Positions 1 to 8,316 of a DNA stretch of 64,000 nucleotides are shown piece after piece. The notes beneath the pieces were generated by a model. The model saw nothing but the letters and a program-made list of their open reading frames with translations, made no database searches and was not told the DNA's origin. Both the position numbers and the translations under genes were made by a program. Location: NCBI RefSeq assembly GCF_002355635.1, contig NZ_AP017558.1:1116001-1180000 (forward strand). Direction: 5' to 3'. This stretch comes from Halopenitus persicus. GTDB taxonomy: Archaea > Halobacteriota > Halobacteria > Halobacteriales > Haloferacaceae. The number at the start of each line of letters is the position of its first letter. Position 1 is the first letter of the stretch.

Positions 1-1
1 G

Positions 2-472
2 TACGGCGACGCCGTCTACCGGTCGATCGCCGACGACGACGCCGATCCGCTGGCCGAGCTGTTCTTATATACCGCCGACCACGCGAACCACCTCTCGAGC
101 ACGATCGAGCCCGCGCTCGCGGCCGGCGAGGTCGTCGTCTCGGACCGATACTGCGACTCGCGGTACGCCTACCAGGCCGCGACCCTGGCCGACTCCCGGA
201 TCGACCGGCCGCTCGAGTACGTGCGGGGGATCCATCGGCCGTTCACCCGCGAACCCGACGTCACCGTCTACCTCGATCTCGACGCGGAGACGGCGGCCGA
301 CCGGGCGGGTTCGACGAACAAGTTCGAGCGTCGCGAGTATCTCGCGCGGGTCAGGGCCAACTACGAGCGGCTGATCGAGTCAGATCCCGATCGGTTCGTC
401 CGGGTCGACGCCACGCAGCCGCCCGCGGCGGTCCTCGAGCGCGTGGAGTCGATACTCGAGGAGCGAACGTGA
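2..472 (+). CDS. tmk: Thymidylate kinase, 3' part (5' end outside the window)
   Basis: This is the C-terminal part (about 156 residues) of dTMP kinase, which phosphorylates dTMP to dTDP with ATP in the cytosol. The reading frame is open from base 2. The visible motif [12 protein letters not shown], about 45 residues in, is the DRY-type substrate-binding segment of the family, and it is followed by a Pro/Leu-rich helix and the YLDLD strand. The missing N-terminus would hold the P-loop. The gene ends in TGA at 470-472, inside a short direct duplication. The neighbour downstream is convergent. Confidence 0.9.
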   Translation, partial: YGDAVYRSIADDDADPLAELFLYTADHANHLSSTIEPALAAGEVVVSDRYCDSRYAYQAATLADSRIDRPLEYVRGIHRPFTREPDVTVYLDLDAETAADRAGSTNKFERREYLARVRANYERLIESDPDRFVRVDATQPPAAVLERVESILEERT

Positions 473-511
473 CCGTCATCGAGGTCCGCAAGCGAACGTG
501 ACCGTCATCGA
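462..511. repeat. Two copies of a 21-bp direct repeat at the end of tmk
   Basis: AGCGAACGTGACCGTCATCG(A) occurs at 462-482 and again, identical, at 491-511, a period of 29 bp. The first copy contains the stop codon of tmk. It looks like a recent local duplication with no coding consequence. Confidence 0.8.
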
Positions 512-535
512 CGGCCGAGCCGACCGACTGGGACC

Positions 536-856
536 TCAGTCCGTCGGCTCGGGCAGCTCGTACTCGTCGGGATGTTCGACGTACAGGACGTCGATCGCCA
601 CGCCGAGAACGCCGGGCAGGAGGATCATCACCGTCAGCACGGCGACGGTCGTTTCGAGGTCGATCCCGATCCCGAGAGGACCCGAGACCACGAGCGTCGA
701 TGTCAACAACACGATGGGGATCAGGAAGGCCACGTAGATCGCAGTTCCCCACGTGGTGTCGAGACGGAGGCGAAGGAACCGCGTCATCACCGCCGCGATG
801 AGGGTGTGGGCACCCAACACCACGAGGAACAGCAGCACGCCGAGGATCGTGGCCAT
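536..856 (-). CDS. Small three-helix membrane protein
   Basis: This predicted 106-residue integral membrane protein is not a family I can name with certainty. Three hydrophobic stretches are visible: residues about 1-25, 35-60 and 65-90. The last ends near a short acidic cytosolic-looking tail with PEPTD at the C-terminus. It converges on tmk and is a single-gene unit. Similar short membrane proteins of unknown function are common in haloarchaea. The hydrophobic pattern and typical acidic tail support it as a real gene. Confidence 0.7.
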   Translation of the reverse strand: MATILGVLLFLVVLGAHTLIAAVMTRFLRLRLDTTWGTAIYVAFLIPIVLLTSTLVVSGPLGIGIDLETTVAVLTVMILLPGVLGVAIDVLYVEHPDEYELPEPTD

Positions 857-936
857 GTTCGACCTACGGGGCCCGTGCTTTTTCCTCTATCGACTCGGCT
901 CCGGCCCGCGGATCGACGGTCCAGATGCCGCGTCGG

Positions 937-1170
937 TCACTCGTCGAGGGCAACGTACGTCTTCGTGTCGAGAACGCCGTCCAGTTCCTGGATGGCGGTG
1001 GTGGTGGTCGACAGCACCTGATAGACCTCCGACACCTCGAACACGACCATCACGTCCCAGTCGCCGGCGATGACGTGTGCGGTCTCGACGCCCTCCATCT
1101 CACGGATCGTGTCGATGAGGCCCGGCGAGGATCCCACGTCGGTGTCGACCAACACGTATGCCCGTACCAT
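937..1170 (-). CDS. Lrp/AsnC-type ligand-binding (RAM) domain protein
   Basis: This 77-residue protein consists only of the RAM (regulation of amino acid metabolism) domain of Lrp/AsnC regulators, with no DNA-binding helix-turn-helix. The pattern MVRAYVLVDTDVG, the central AGDWDVMVVFEV strand and the final LDTKTYVAL strand are characteristic. Such stand-alone RAM proteins probably sense small effectors and oligomerise. The ATG at 1170 is chosen because it gives the complete fold; the longer frame upstream is rich in Ser and Arg and overlaps the divergent trkA promoter. A paralogue lies at 1972-2205. Confidence 0.88.
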   Translation of the reverse strand: MVRAYVLVDTDVGSSPGLIDTIREMEGVETAHVIAGDWDVMVVFEVSEVYQVLSTTTTAIQELDGVLDTKTYVALDE

Positions 1171-1279
1171 ACGGCAACGTACACCACACGATCGCAAAAA
1201 GCTTCGTACGATTCCCCGCCGGCACCCCGTCTTCGGATTCGCCAACAGGGTTATTTCCCGTCCGTCCATACGGCTGAGT

Positions 1280-1975
1280 ATGCGAGTAGTTAACATAGGA
1301 TACGGACGGGTCGGGTCCCGAACGGCCCGCGTCCTGACCGAGGAGGGACACGCGGTCACCGTCGTCGAGTCCGATCCCGACAGGGCGCGTCGAGCCCGCG
1401 ATGATGGGTTCGAGGTCATCGAAGGGGACGGCTCCCGAGAGGACGTCCTGGAGTCGGCCGGGATCGACGCAGCCGACGCGCTCGGCGCGCTCACCGGCAA
1501 TCTCAACACCAACTTCGCGGCGTGCATGATCGCGAACCACTACGGCTGTCGGACCGTGATGCGCATCGACGAGGACTACCGCGAGGACATCTACCGGAAG
1601 TACGCCGACGAAGTCGACGAGGTCGTCTACCCCGAACGGCTCGGCGCGATCGCCGCGAAGAACGCCCTCCTCGGCGGCAGCATCCAGGCGATCGCCGACA
1701 TCGCCCAGCATCTGCAGGTGCTCCTCATCACCGTGACCGCGGACTCCCCGATGCGCGGGTACACGCTCTCCGAGGTTGCCCTCCCCGGTGAGGCACGAAT
1801 CCTCGCGTTCGGCAAGGGCGACGAACAGCTCGGCATCCCGCTTCCCGACGACTCCCTCGAGGCCGGCGACCGCATCGCCATCCTCGCCGATTACTCCGTC
1901 CTCGACGACGTCCGCCAGCTGCTCGTCGGGGACGTCGAACCGACCACCAGGGCGATGGCCGGAGGGGACCGATGA
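1280..1975 (+). CDS. trkA: TrkA-like K+ transport regulatory protein (RCK domains)
   Basis: This 231-residue protein has an N-terminal Rossmann-type RCK_N domain. The NAD(H)-binding glycine motif NIGYGRVGSRTA is at residues 5-16, the second acidic residue comes after the VVESD strand, and a C-terminal RCK_C (TrkA-C) domain covers residues about 140-220. The family gates Trk/Ktr K+ uptake channels from the cytosolic face, which is central to salt-in osmoadaptation. The ATG at 1280 starts directly at the first beta strand. The stop overlaps the start of the next gene by 4 bp, so the two are translationally coupled. That partner has a RAM domain and may be a second sensor. Confidence 0.9.
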   Translation: MRVVNIGYGRVGSRTARVLTEEGHAVTVVESDPDRARRARDDGFEVIEGDGSREDVLESAGIDAADALGALTGNLNTNFAACMIANHYGCRTVMRIDEDYREDIYRKYADEVDEVVYPERLGAIAAKNALLGGSIQAIADIAQHLQVLLITVTADSPMRGYTLSEVALPGEARILAFGKGDEQLGIPLPDDSLEAGDRIAILADYSVLDDVRQLLVGDVEPTTRAMAGGDR

Positions 1976-2205
1976 GCGTCACCGCGTACGTGATGGTGAA
2001 GGCGAACACCGGAGAGGCCGACCGGCTGAAAGCCGACCTGGCGGCGCTCGAGGGCGTCGAAACCGTCAGCATCGTGGCCGGCGACGTCGACTTCATCGTC
2101 ACCGTCGCCGTGGAGACCCCGTCCGACGTCAAGGACGTCGCCGCAACGGCCATCCAGGAGCTCGACGGCGTCGAGAGCACGCGAACCTACGTCGCGATGG
2201 AGTGA
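1972..2205 (+). CDS. Lrp/AsnC-type RAM domain protein coupled to trkA
   Basis: This 77-residue stand-alone RAM domain has the same layout as the protein at 937-1170: YVMVKANTGE at the start, IVAGDVDFIVTV in the middle, ESTRTYVAME at the end. The ATG overlaps the TGA of the TrkA gene by 4 bp, so both are made from one transcript. TrkA followed by a RAM protein is a familiar haloarchaeal pair and suggests a role in sensing for K+ uptake. That role is inference from position. Confidence 0.88.
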   Translation: MSVTAYVMVKANTGEADRLKADLAALEGVETVSIVAGDVDFIVTVAVETPSDVKDVAATAIQELDGVESTRTYVAME

Positions 2206-2413
2206 CGCCCAAATCGGCTCCCGAACCGACTCCCGAACCGACCCCGATCCTCCGGACCTTTTTCATACAGCACGAATCAGCCGTCCCGTGACGTGAGACA
2301 CGCCCCGGCACGGGCCAGACGGGTGCGCGGCATCCCGTCCGGGGACCGAAAGCAGCCGCCTGCTCGCCAGGACCAGCGCAGCGCCGCCGGTCGTCCAACC
2401 ACCCAGCGTCGGC

Positions 2414-2968
2414 TCAGATCCCGCCGTCGTTCCCGTGCTGCCGGGCCTTCGATCGGATGCTCGTCACCGGCTCGGCGTAGTCGTATCCGGGGATGATACC
2501 CTGGACGTAGGTCCCCTCAACGAAATCGATGAACGCCGCGGCGTCCGCGACCCCCAGACGGGCGTTCGCGTCCGTGATCGTCGCCGTGACGACGATCTCC
2601 GATCCGGCACGCCGCACCGACGGATCGAGGTCCCGCGAGCGCTTCGTGACGCCCGAGACGTCCGCAACGCGCAGCTCGAAGGTCTCGAACCAGCCGTTCT
2701 CGACGACCTCGGCGACGTGCTCGTCGGTCACCGCCGACAGCGTCGGCACGGTGACGACGACCTCGAAGGTCGTCGTCTCGGGCCCCTCACCAGTCGACGC
2801 GGTCTCCGCGGCGGACACGTCCGTCCCCGCGCCGCCGTCCGGGGCCGAGGCAACCGTGACGCGGCCGTCGAAGGACGTCGTCGTGTAGTTCCACGTGGCC
2901 CCCTCGATGCGCTCGAACGATCCCTCAGCCTCGAACGCACGACGGACCGACGTCGATGACTCGCTCAT
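2414..2968 (-). CDS. Haloarchaeal conserved protein (DUF5813-like)
   Basis: This 184-residue acidic protein of unknown function starts at the ATG at 2968 (MSESSTSVRRAFEAEGSF). It reads as a compact alpha/beta protein. The WNYTTTSFDGRVTV strand is followed by a variable Ala/Gly/Thr linker (residues about 45-65), and the C-terminus has a YVQGIIPGYDY loop. The layout resembles the haloarchaeal family I know as DUF5813, but I could not test that. It is divergent from the ATP-grasp gene at 3120, with about 150 bp between them for two promoters. Confidence 0.7.
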   Translation of the reverse strand: MSESSTSVRRAFEAEGSFERIEGATWNYTTTSFDGRVTVASAPDGGAGTDVSAAETASTGEGPETTTFEVVVTVPTLSAVTDEHVAEVVENGWFETFELRVADVSGVTKRSRDLDPSVRRAGSEIVVTATITDANARLGVADAAAFIDFVEGTYVQGIIPGYDYAEPVTSIRSKARQHGNDGGI

Positions 2969-3119
2969 ATCGTTCGGTGGGGCCGTGTCGGCAAAAGCTC
3001 GTTGCGTCGTGGGATCCGAACGCGCCAGCGTTGACCGGGGTCCACACGCGTCGTCGCCGACGGTGGCAGCAGCCGCCGGTTGTGACGAGCTTTTTGGTCG
3101 GCGTACCGACCGATCCGGT

Positions 3120-4364
3120 ATGGCCGAGCAGTTCCTCTCGACGTCGGCGCTCCGTGACGCCCTCGCGGACGCCTCCTTCGACCGTCCGCCAGCGATCGTC
3201 AGCAACGCCCACATCACCGGATTGAGCGTGGCGCGAGCGCTCGATTCCCACGACATCCCAGTGATCGTCCTCGACCGGAACGGGGACGGCGTCGCGCCGC
3301 CCTCGGACGCCGTCGCGTTCGCCGGCGCCGTCACCTATCCGCTCGAGGACTTCGAGGGGTTCCGGAGCGACGTCGAGGCGATCGTCGACGCCGTCGGCCG
3401 GGACGTCGTCCCGTTCGGCTGTATGGACGAGTGGGCCCACGCGTACGCCCGGGTCGACGTCGACGGCGTTCGGCTCCCCTTCGCGGACGCGGACGTGGTC
3501 GACTCGGTGTTGAACAAATCCGAGCTGTACGCCACCTGCGAGCGGCTCGACGTTCCCTACCCGGAGACGCTCCGCCTCTCCGAGGTCTCGATCGACGAGG
3601 CGATCGACGCGCTCGGGTTCCCGCTGGTCGTCAAGCCCGCGTTGAAGCGCGAGTTCGAGGAGGCGTTCGGCACCAACGTCATCGAGGTCGCCGATCGCGA
3701 GGAGTTCGCCGACGTCGTCACGGCGGCCGAGGACGAGGGGATCGACGTGATGGCCCAGAAACGGATCGACGTCGCTGCGGGTGAGGACCGCTCGCTCGCC
3801 TCCTACGTGCCGCCCGAGGGCGTCGAGAACGCGATCGGGGTCGTCGGCAACGCCCGCGTGCGGTATCCCCGCCAGTTCGGAACCTCCTGTCTCGTCGAGC
3901 GGGTCGACCACCCCGCGATCGAGGAGCGGGCCCTCGGCGTGCTCGAGGAAACCGGTTATTACGGCATCAGCGAGGCGGAATTCGTCTACGACGCCGACCG
4001 CGATGAGTACCTCCTGCTCGACGTCAACACGCGGCCCTGGAAGTGGATCGGGATGCCCGTTGCCGCCGGCGTGAACCTTCCGATGGCCGCCTACGCCGCC
4101 GTGACGGAGGCGACCTACGAGCCCGCTGAACCGCGGGACGCACGGTGGGTCTATCTGCGCGATTACCTCTCGCTGCTCGCGGGCGAGGACGCCTTCTGGG
4201 ACGTCCTCTCGACCGACGACTGGGCCGCGCTGCTGTCGGGATCGTTCGAGACGACGACCGAGATCGACCTGACGACCGGCGTCTACCGCCCCACCGACCC
4301 CGCCCCAGCCGCAAAGCTCATCGAGACGGAGTTCACGGATCGAGAGTACTACTGCGCCTGCTAA
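3120..4364 (+). CDS. ATP-grasp fold ligase (carboxylate-amine ligase-like)
   Basis: This 414-residue enzyme has the ATP-grasp layout: an N-terminal pre-ATP-grasp domain (residues 1-120), a central lid with the PLVVKPALK strand near residue 175 that carries the ATP-contacting lysine, and a C-terminal catalytic half. There DVNTRPWKWIGM (near residue 305) gives the metal-binding Asp/Asn pair. Members join a carboxylate to an amine or similar nucleophile using ATP. The natural substrate here is not evident. The C-terminus ends in an unusual REYYCAC. The ATG at 3120 fits the beginning of the domain. It is a single-gene unit. Confidence 0.8.
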   Translation: MAEQFLSTSALRDALADASFDRPPAIVSNAHITGLSVARALDSHDIPVIVLDRNGDGVAPPSDAVAFAGAVTYPLEDFEGFRSDVEAIVDAVGRDVVPFGCMDEWAHAYARVDVDGVRLPFADADVVDSVLNKSELYATCERLDVPYPETLRLSEVSIDEAIDALGFPLVVKPALKREFEEAFGTNVIEVADREEFADVVTAAEDEGIDVMAQKRIDVAAGEDRSLASYVPPEGVENAIGVVGNARVRYPRQFGTSCLVERVDHPAIEERALGVLEETGYYGISEAEFVYDADRDEYLLLDVNTRPWKWIGMPVAAGVNLPMAAYAAVTEATYEPAEPRDARWVYLRDYLSLLAGEDAFWDVLSTDDWAALLSGSFETTTEIDLTTGVYRPTDPAPAAKLIETEFTDREYYCAC

Positions 4365-4413
4365 CGAGCGTCGGAGTCCGCTACGAGCGTCCGAAAAACG
4401 CGGTCCGCGACCG

Positions 4414-4704
4414 TCAGTCGTCCTCGACGATCACTTCGACCGGTCCGTCATCGTCACCTTCACTCGCCTCGTCGTCGCTCGAGTTCGCCGCCTGCTTGCC
4501 CTGCCAGTACAGCCCCGCTGCGACCGCGAGGACCACCCACGACCGCCAGCTCGCGAGGTTCAGGGTGTAACCGATGCCGAACGGCTTCTCCACGAGCATG
4601 CCCTCGTCGGGCTGCCAGTAGGACGACAGGAGCCGCCCGAGGCTCGGCCGCTCGAAGTTGTACGGGATGCCCAGAAGTTCGCCGGATGACGGTTTGTCTA
4701 CCAT
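4414..4704 (-). CDS. Small single-helix membrane protein (possibly DUF5808)
   Basis: This 96-residue protein has a conserved-looking soluble N-terminal half (LGIPYNFERPSLGRLLSSYW), one hydrophobic helix around residues 53-68, and a very acidic tail (residues 72-96). The N-terminal pattern is like a haloarchaeal family I associate with DUF5808; this is recollection, not a search. It lies just downstream of the Kae1-Bud32 gene on the same strand, separated by 89 bp. Confidence 0.72.
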   Translation of the reverse strand: MVDKPSSGELLGIPYNFERPSLGRLLSSYWQPDEGMLVEKPFGIGYTLNLASWRSWVVLAVAAGLYWQGKQAANSSDDEASEGDDDGPVEVIVEDD

Positions 4705-4793
4705 ACGCGTGAGTAGGCGGACCGACGGCTAAACGGTTTTGGCTCGCGTCGAGCTGAGCTGACGGCCGCCGTGGACGTCCGGATCGCCGCCGG

Positions 4794-6521
4794 TCAGCGA
4801 TATCGCCCACGGCCCTCGATCGTGCGGAGCCGGTCGAGGACGTCCGCCTTCCCGACGGCGGTGTACCCGGATTCGGCCGCCGAGACGATCGGATCCGGGT
4901 CGGTCGCCGTCCCCCGGATCGACTGTTCGAGGATGTGTAGATCCATGGCGTGGTCCTCCACGTGGCCCGTGTGATAGCCGAGTCCGAAGTCGATGAGCGC
5001 CGGCACGGACCCGCCGACGCGGACGTTTCTGGTCGTCGGATCGCCGTGAACGAATCCGGCCCGGTGGAGCCGAGCGAGGTAAACACCCACCTCGCGGGCA
5101 CGATCGGGCGTGATCCGATCCGCGAGATCGGCGGTGCCGACGTACTGAAGCGATAACTCCGCGTTCTCGACGTCGACGTCGTGGACGAGCGGCGTCGGGA
5201 CGCCGGCCCGACGGGCCTCGTTCAGGAGGCGTGCCTCGAGGGTGGTCCGGTTCCGGCGCAGGGTTTCGTCCAGCGTCGGGTGTCGATAGGCCTTCGGTCG
5301 CCGCCGCTTTCGGACGGTCTCCTCGTCGACGATCTCGACGACCGCCTCCGCACCGCGCAGATCCGGCGTCTCGCCGCGGCGCGTGGCGACACGCGTCGTC
5401 ACGTCCCTCACCGCGTCGGCCGTAGTCGTCGCAACGTCGGCCGCAGTCGTCGCAACGTCGGCCGCAGTCGTCGCAGCGTCGGTCGTATTCGCCGCGGTCC
5501 CGGTCGTGTCAGCGGGGCCAGCGGACGACGCCGCGGTCCCGCGCCAGGTCACCGGAACCTGGTCCGGCCGGTAGTTCGGGTCGATCGCGGACTCGGAGAT
5601 CGGGATGGTATCGCCGGCCGCCAACATCCGCGCGCCGAGGACCGCGATCATTCCGGCGTTGTCGCGGAGGAAGCGCGGTTCCGGGGCGTGGAACGCGACG
5701 CCGCGCTGTGCACACATCGTCGCCAGCATCTCCCGAAGCCGGTCGTTCTGTCCGACGCCGCCGCCGAGCACGAGCTGGTCGTTCCCGGTCAGCGAGAGCG
5801 CCCGTTCGGCGACCTCCGTCAACATCGCGAAGACGTGTTCCTGGAGCGAGAAACAGACGTCCTCGACCGGCACACCCTCGTCGTACAGGTCCTTGGCGGC
5901 CGACATAATTCCCGAAAACGAGAAGTCCATTCCCTTGACGACGTAGGGGAGGTCGACGTACTCGCCGTCGGCCGCGGCCCGTTCGACCTTCGGTCCGCCG
6001 GGATGGGTCCAGCCGACGTGCCGGGTGAACTTATCGATCGCGTTGCCGACGCCGGTATCCATCGTCTCGCCGAGCACGCGGTACCGGCCGTTGTGATAGC
6101 CGAGGACGTGTGCGTTGGCGCCGGAGGCGTTCAGACAGATCGGATCCTCGAAGCCGGACCGATGGCGGCCGATCTCCAAGTGAGCGACCATATGGTTGAC
6201 CCCCACGAGCGGGACCTCGAGCGTGCCGGCGACGGCACGGGCGGCGGTGCCGACGGTTCGCAGGCACGGGCCGAGTCCGGGACCCCGAGAGAACGCGACC
6301 GCGTCGATGCTCCCCGCGCCGGCGGCGTCCTCGGCGTACGAGAGCGCTGCATCGATGACCTCGGGAAGCGCATCGGCCATGTGTTCGGCGGCCTCCCGTG
6401 GATGAATGCCGCCGCTATCGGGTTCGTAGGCGTCGGATTCGATGAAGACGTCGTCGGTCTCGGCGTCGTGGATGGCGGCGCTTGCACACCACGCGGTACC
6501 CTCGATCCCGAGAACGCGCAT
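4794..6521 (-). CDS. kae1-bud32: Fused Kae1-Bud32: tRNA t6A threonylcarbamoyl transferase with Bud32 kinase
   Basis: This 575-residue bifunctional KEOPS subunit starts at MRVLGIEGTAW. The N-terminal Kae1 domain (residues 1-325) transfers threonylcarbamoyl to A37 of ANN-decoding tRNAs. Its metal-binding HMVAHLE is near residue 109, SRGPGLGP near 77 and GGGVGQN near 252. The C-terminal Bud32 kinase/ATPase domain (residues about 395-575) has the catalytic HGDPTTRNV and the metal-binding DFGLGYHT. The fused form is known from several archaea. Here the two domains are joined by an Ala/Thr-rich linker (residues about 330-375) built from repeated ATTAADV units. S24e lies 21 bp upstream on the same strand, so they are probably one transcript. 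Confidence 0.95.
   Translation of the reverse strand: MRVLGIEGTAWCASAAIHDAETDDVFIESDAYEPDSGGIHPREAAEHMADALPEVIDAALSYAEDAAGAGSIDAVAFSRGPGLGPCLRTVGTAARAVAGTLEVPLVGVNHMVAHLEIGRHRSGFEDPICLNASGANAHVLGYHNGRYRVLGETMDTGVGNAIDKFTRHVGWTHPGGPKVERAAADGEYVDLPYVVKGMDFSFSGIMSAAKDLYDEGVPVEDVCFSLQEHVFAMLTEVAERALSLTGNDQLVLGGGVGQNDRLREMLATMCAQRGVAFHAPEPRFLRDNAGMIAVLGARMLAAGDTIPISESAIDPNYRPDQVPVTWRGTAASSAGPADTTGTAANTTDAATTAADVATTAADVATTTADAVRDVTTRVATRRGETPDLRGAEAVVEIVDEETVRKRRRPKAYRHPTLDETLRRNRTTLEARLLNEARRAGVPTPLVHDVDVENAELSLQYVGTADLADRITPDRAREVGVYLARLHRAGFVHGDPTTRNVRVGGSVPALIDFGLGYHTGHVEDHAMDLHILEQSIRGTATDPDPIVSAAESGYTAVGKADVLDRLRTIEGRGRYR
5415..5498. repeat. Four 21-bp tandem repeats inside the Kae1-Bud32 linker
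   Basis: Units begin at 5415, 5436, 5457 and 5478. The first three are nearly identical (GTCGGCCG(T/C)AGTCGTCGC) and the fourth is diverged. Each adds seven residues of the Ala/Thr/Val linker between the two enzyme domains, so copy-number change would keep the frame. Confidence 0.85.
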
Positions 6522-6542
6522 TCGGTGTTCGGGACGGCGCCG

Positions 6543-6863
6543 TCAGGCTTCCTCGGCTTCCGCCTCGGCCTCGTCGTCGGCCTCGACGCCGATCTTGTTC
6601 CGCTCGAGCATGTACTCCTGTTCGACCTCCCGGGCGTCATCGGGGGTGTCGTAGGCCTTCGCGTAGCCGATCGTCTTGCGCATCCCGAACTTCGTGTCGA
6701 GCTCGTGAATCACGACCTCGTCGGAGTCCTTGTCGAGGGTCGCGGCGAGGGAGTCGCGCACTGAGAGACGGGAGGGAGTCGCCTCGTCGTGGGTGATCTC
6801 GAAGCGGATATCGGTCCGGTGCAGCATAGGGTTCTCCTCCTCGGAGACGATGTCGATGTCCAT
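6543..6863 (-). CDS. rps24e: 30S ribosomal protein S24e
   Basis: This 106-residue small-subunit ribosomal protein, shared by archaea and eukaryotes, starts with MDIDIVSEEENPMLHRTDI. It has the family core FEITHDEATPSR and LDTKFGMRKTIGYAKAYDT, and a haloarchaeal acidic tail of Glu/Ala. The length is normal for the family. It is the first gene of the unit that continues into Kae1-Bud32 21 bp downstream. Confidence 0.95.
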   Translation of the reverse strand: MDIDIVSEEENPMLHRTDIRFEITHDEATPSRLSVRDSLAATLDKDSDEVVIHELDTKFGMRKTIGYAKAYDTPDDAREVEQEYMLERNKIGVEADDEAEAEAEEA

Positions 6864-7009
6864 GGTCAGTTACCACTACCTCCCCGCGAAAGGAGTAAAA
6901 GGATTTCGAAGCCGACGTTTCCGCGGTTCCACGGTGCGTCGGCGCCCAAAGCGGAAGCGTTTCGAATCGAAGCCGGGCGGCTTTTGGCCGCCGCCCTCCT
7001 ACGTCGGCC

Positions 7010-7510
7010 GTGGACGTACACGTCCGGTACGAGGGGGACGACGACCCCGAGAAGTGCACGGCACGGAAGCTCGCCCGGTTCGACCTCGCGGAGCTCCACC
7101 GATCGGACCGAGCGACGCCGCCGGGCATCGTGTTGAACCCACACGCGGAGCGAGCGCTCTCGCCCGCCGACGCCGCGACCGCTCGGGAGAGCGGGCTCGT
7201 CGCACTGGACTGCTCGTGGGAGTCAGCCGGCGAGAAACGGTTCTCGCTGGGGGGCGACCACCGCGCACTTCCGTACCTCGTCGCCGCCAATCCGGTCAAC
7301 TTCGGTCGCCCGATGCGGCTCACGACCGTCGAGGCGCTGGCGGCGGCACTCGTGATCCTCGGCGATCGGGATCACGCCGAACGGCTGCTCGAGAAGTTCA
7401 CCTGGGGCGAGACGTTTCTCGAGCTGAACGCGGAACCGCTCCGCCGGTACGCGGCGTGTTCGGATTCCGCCGAGGTGGTGGCGGTGCAGGGCGAGTATCT
7501 CGACCGGTGA
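7010..7510 (+). CDS. tsr3: Tsr3-type rRNA aminocarboxypropyltransferase (DUF367)
   Basis: This 166-residue SPOUT-like enzyme transfers an aminocarboxypropyl group from S-adenosylmethionine to small-subunit rRNA. The signature segments are present: LDCSWE near residue 66, [17 protein letters not shown] near 86, [11 protein letters not shown] near 104, and [11 protein letters not shown] near 128. It starts at GTG (7010), exactly where the first strand of the fold begins; there is no ATG upstream in frame that gives a better start. It is divergent from S24e. Confidence 0.92.
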   Translation: MDVHVRYEGDDDPEKCTARKLARFDLAELHRSDRATPPGIVLNPHAERALSPADAATARESGLVALDCSWESAGEKRFSLGGDHRALPYLVAANPVNFGRPMRLTTVEALAAALVILGDRDHAERLLEKFTWGETFLELNAEPLRRYAACSDSAEVVAVQGEYLDR

Positions 7511-7594
7511 TGCCGGCTCTCGTGGCCGGTCTCGAGGGCGGACCTGATCTGTGAGACCTTCACACTAATGTGGGTGCGGTTCCTACGGTCACGT

Positions 7595-7894
7595 ATGGAC
7601 GCGCGCCGTCTCGAAACCGCCCTCGCCGAGGAGTTCGGCGGCAGCGCCGCGGAGCGGCGGGTCGTCGCTAGACAGGCCCGTGATCTGTCGGACTCCGGAA
7701 AGCCGAAGCGGGATCGTGGTCACGCGCTCACGATCCCGGACGTGCTTCGACACCTCGCCGACGCTCCCGAGGGGTCGAGCCTCGTCGAGCGGTGGAACTG
7801 GTGGCTCGGCGCGCTCGAGACCGCGTACGGCGGCTACGACCGGTTCACGGTTCGAGTGGTCGCCGACGACGACGAGGTCGACGTCGATCAGTAG
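7595..7894 (+). CDS. Small haloarchaeal protein of unknown function
   Basis: This 99-residue acidic soluble protein starts at the ATG at 7595 (MDARRLETALAEEFGG). The N-terminal half is helical and charged (AAERRVVARQARDLSDSGK). The C-terminal half has WNWWLGALETAYGGYDRF, followed by a short strand and an Asp/Glu tail. I do not recognise the family. Codon use and acidity match the neighbours, so it is likely real. Confidence 0.72.
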   Translation: MDARRLETALAEEFGGSAAERRVVARQARDLSDSGKPKRDRGHALTIPDVLRHLADAPEGSSLVERWNWWLGALETAYGGYDRFTVRVVADDDEVDVDQ

Positions 7895-8008
7895 TCCGAC
7901 GTCGGCCGGGGGCGGCGGTCGACGCCCGGTTGCTCCCGGAACCGTACTTTCAGTTTCACTGTGGGGTGTTGGCTCGCTTATACCCGTGATCGGGTCGGAT
8001 CGACGCGT

Positions 8009-8179
8009 ATGAGTTCGCGAACGCAACCCACGCGGTTTGCCGGGTCGACCCGCATCGACGTCACCGACTGCGCGGCGACGCGCATTCCCGATCGGGTCGC
8101 GGCCAACGCCGTCGGCGGCGCCGAGGTGTACCTCGAACGCCGCGGCGGTCGGACCTATCTCGTCACGGAATCGGCGTGA
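8009..8179 (+). CDS. Short conserved-looking protein of unknown function
   Basis: This predicted 56-residue protein starts at the ATG at 8009 (MSSRTQPTRFAGSTRIDV). It has one Cys, and the last third looks like a beta hairpin (GGAEVYLERRGGRTYLVTES). No motif was recognised. The amphipathic strand pattern and typical codon use argue for a real gene, but it is short and the call rests on that alone. Confidence 0.5.
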   Translation: MSSRTQPTRFAGSTRIDVTDCAATRIPDRVAANAVGGAEVYLERRGGRTYLVTESA

Positions 8180-8199
8180 CGCCGACCGGCGTTCGGCGA

Positions 8200-8255
8200 G
8201 TGACGTCCGGTGAGTGACGTCCGGCGGGTGACGTCCGGCGGGTGACGTCCGGCGA
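8200..8255. repeat. Four 14-bp tandem repeats
   Basis: The unit GTGACGTCCGG(T/C)G(A/G) occurs at 8200, 8214, 8228 and 8242 with only two variable positions. It lies between the stop at 8179 and the nuclease start at 8317. ACGT inside each unit is palindromic (GACGTC), so these could be repeated protein-binding sites ahead of the nuclease gene or a replication-slippage product. Confidence 0.85.
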
Positions 8256-8316
8256 CGAGCGGTTTCCGGGTGGCGATCGACGCCCACTAGCGTCCGCACC
8301 GGATAGTCGGCCGGCA

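Noticed and set aside
6521-6543. A ribosomal S27ae gene between S24e and Kae1-Bud32
   Set aside because: Only 21 bp separate the two genes, so there is no room.
5181-6764. A 527-codon plus-strand frame opposite Kae1-Bud32
   Set aside because: It is a shadow of the GC-rich Kae1-Bud32 and S24e genes on the other strand; the latter match known families.
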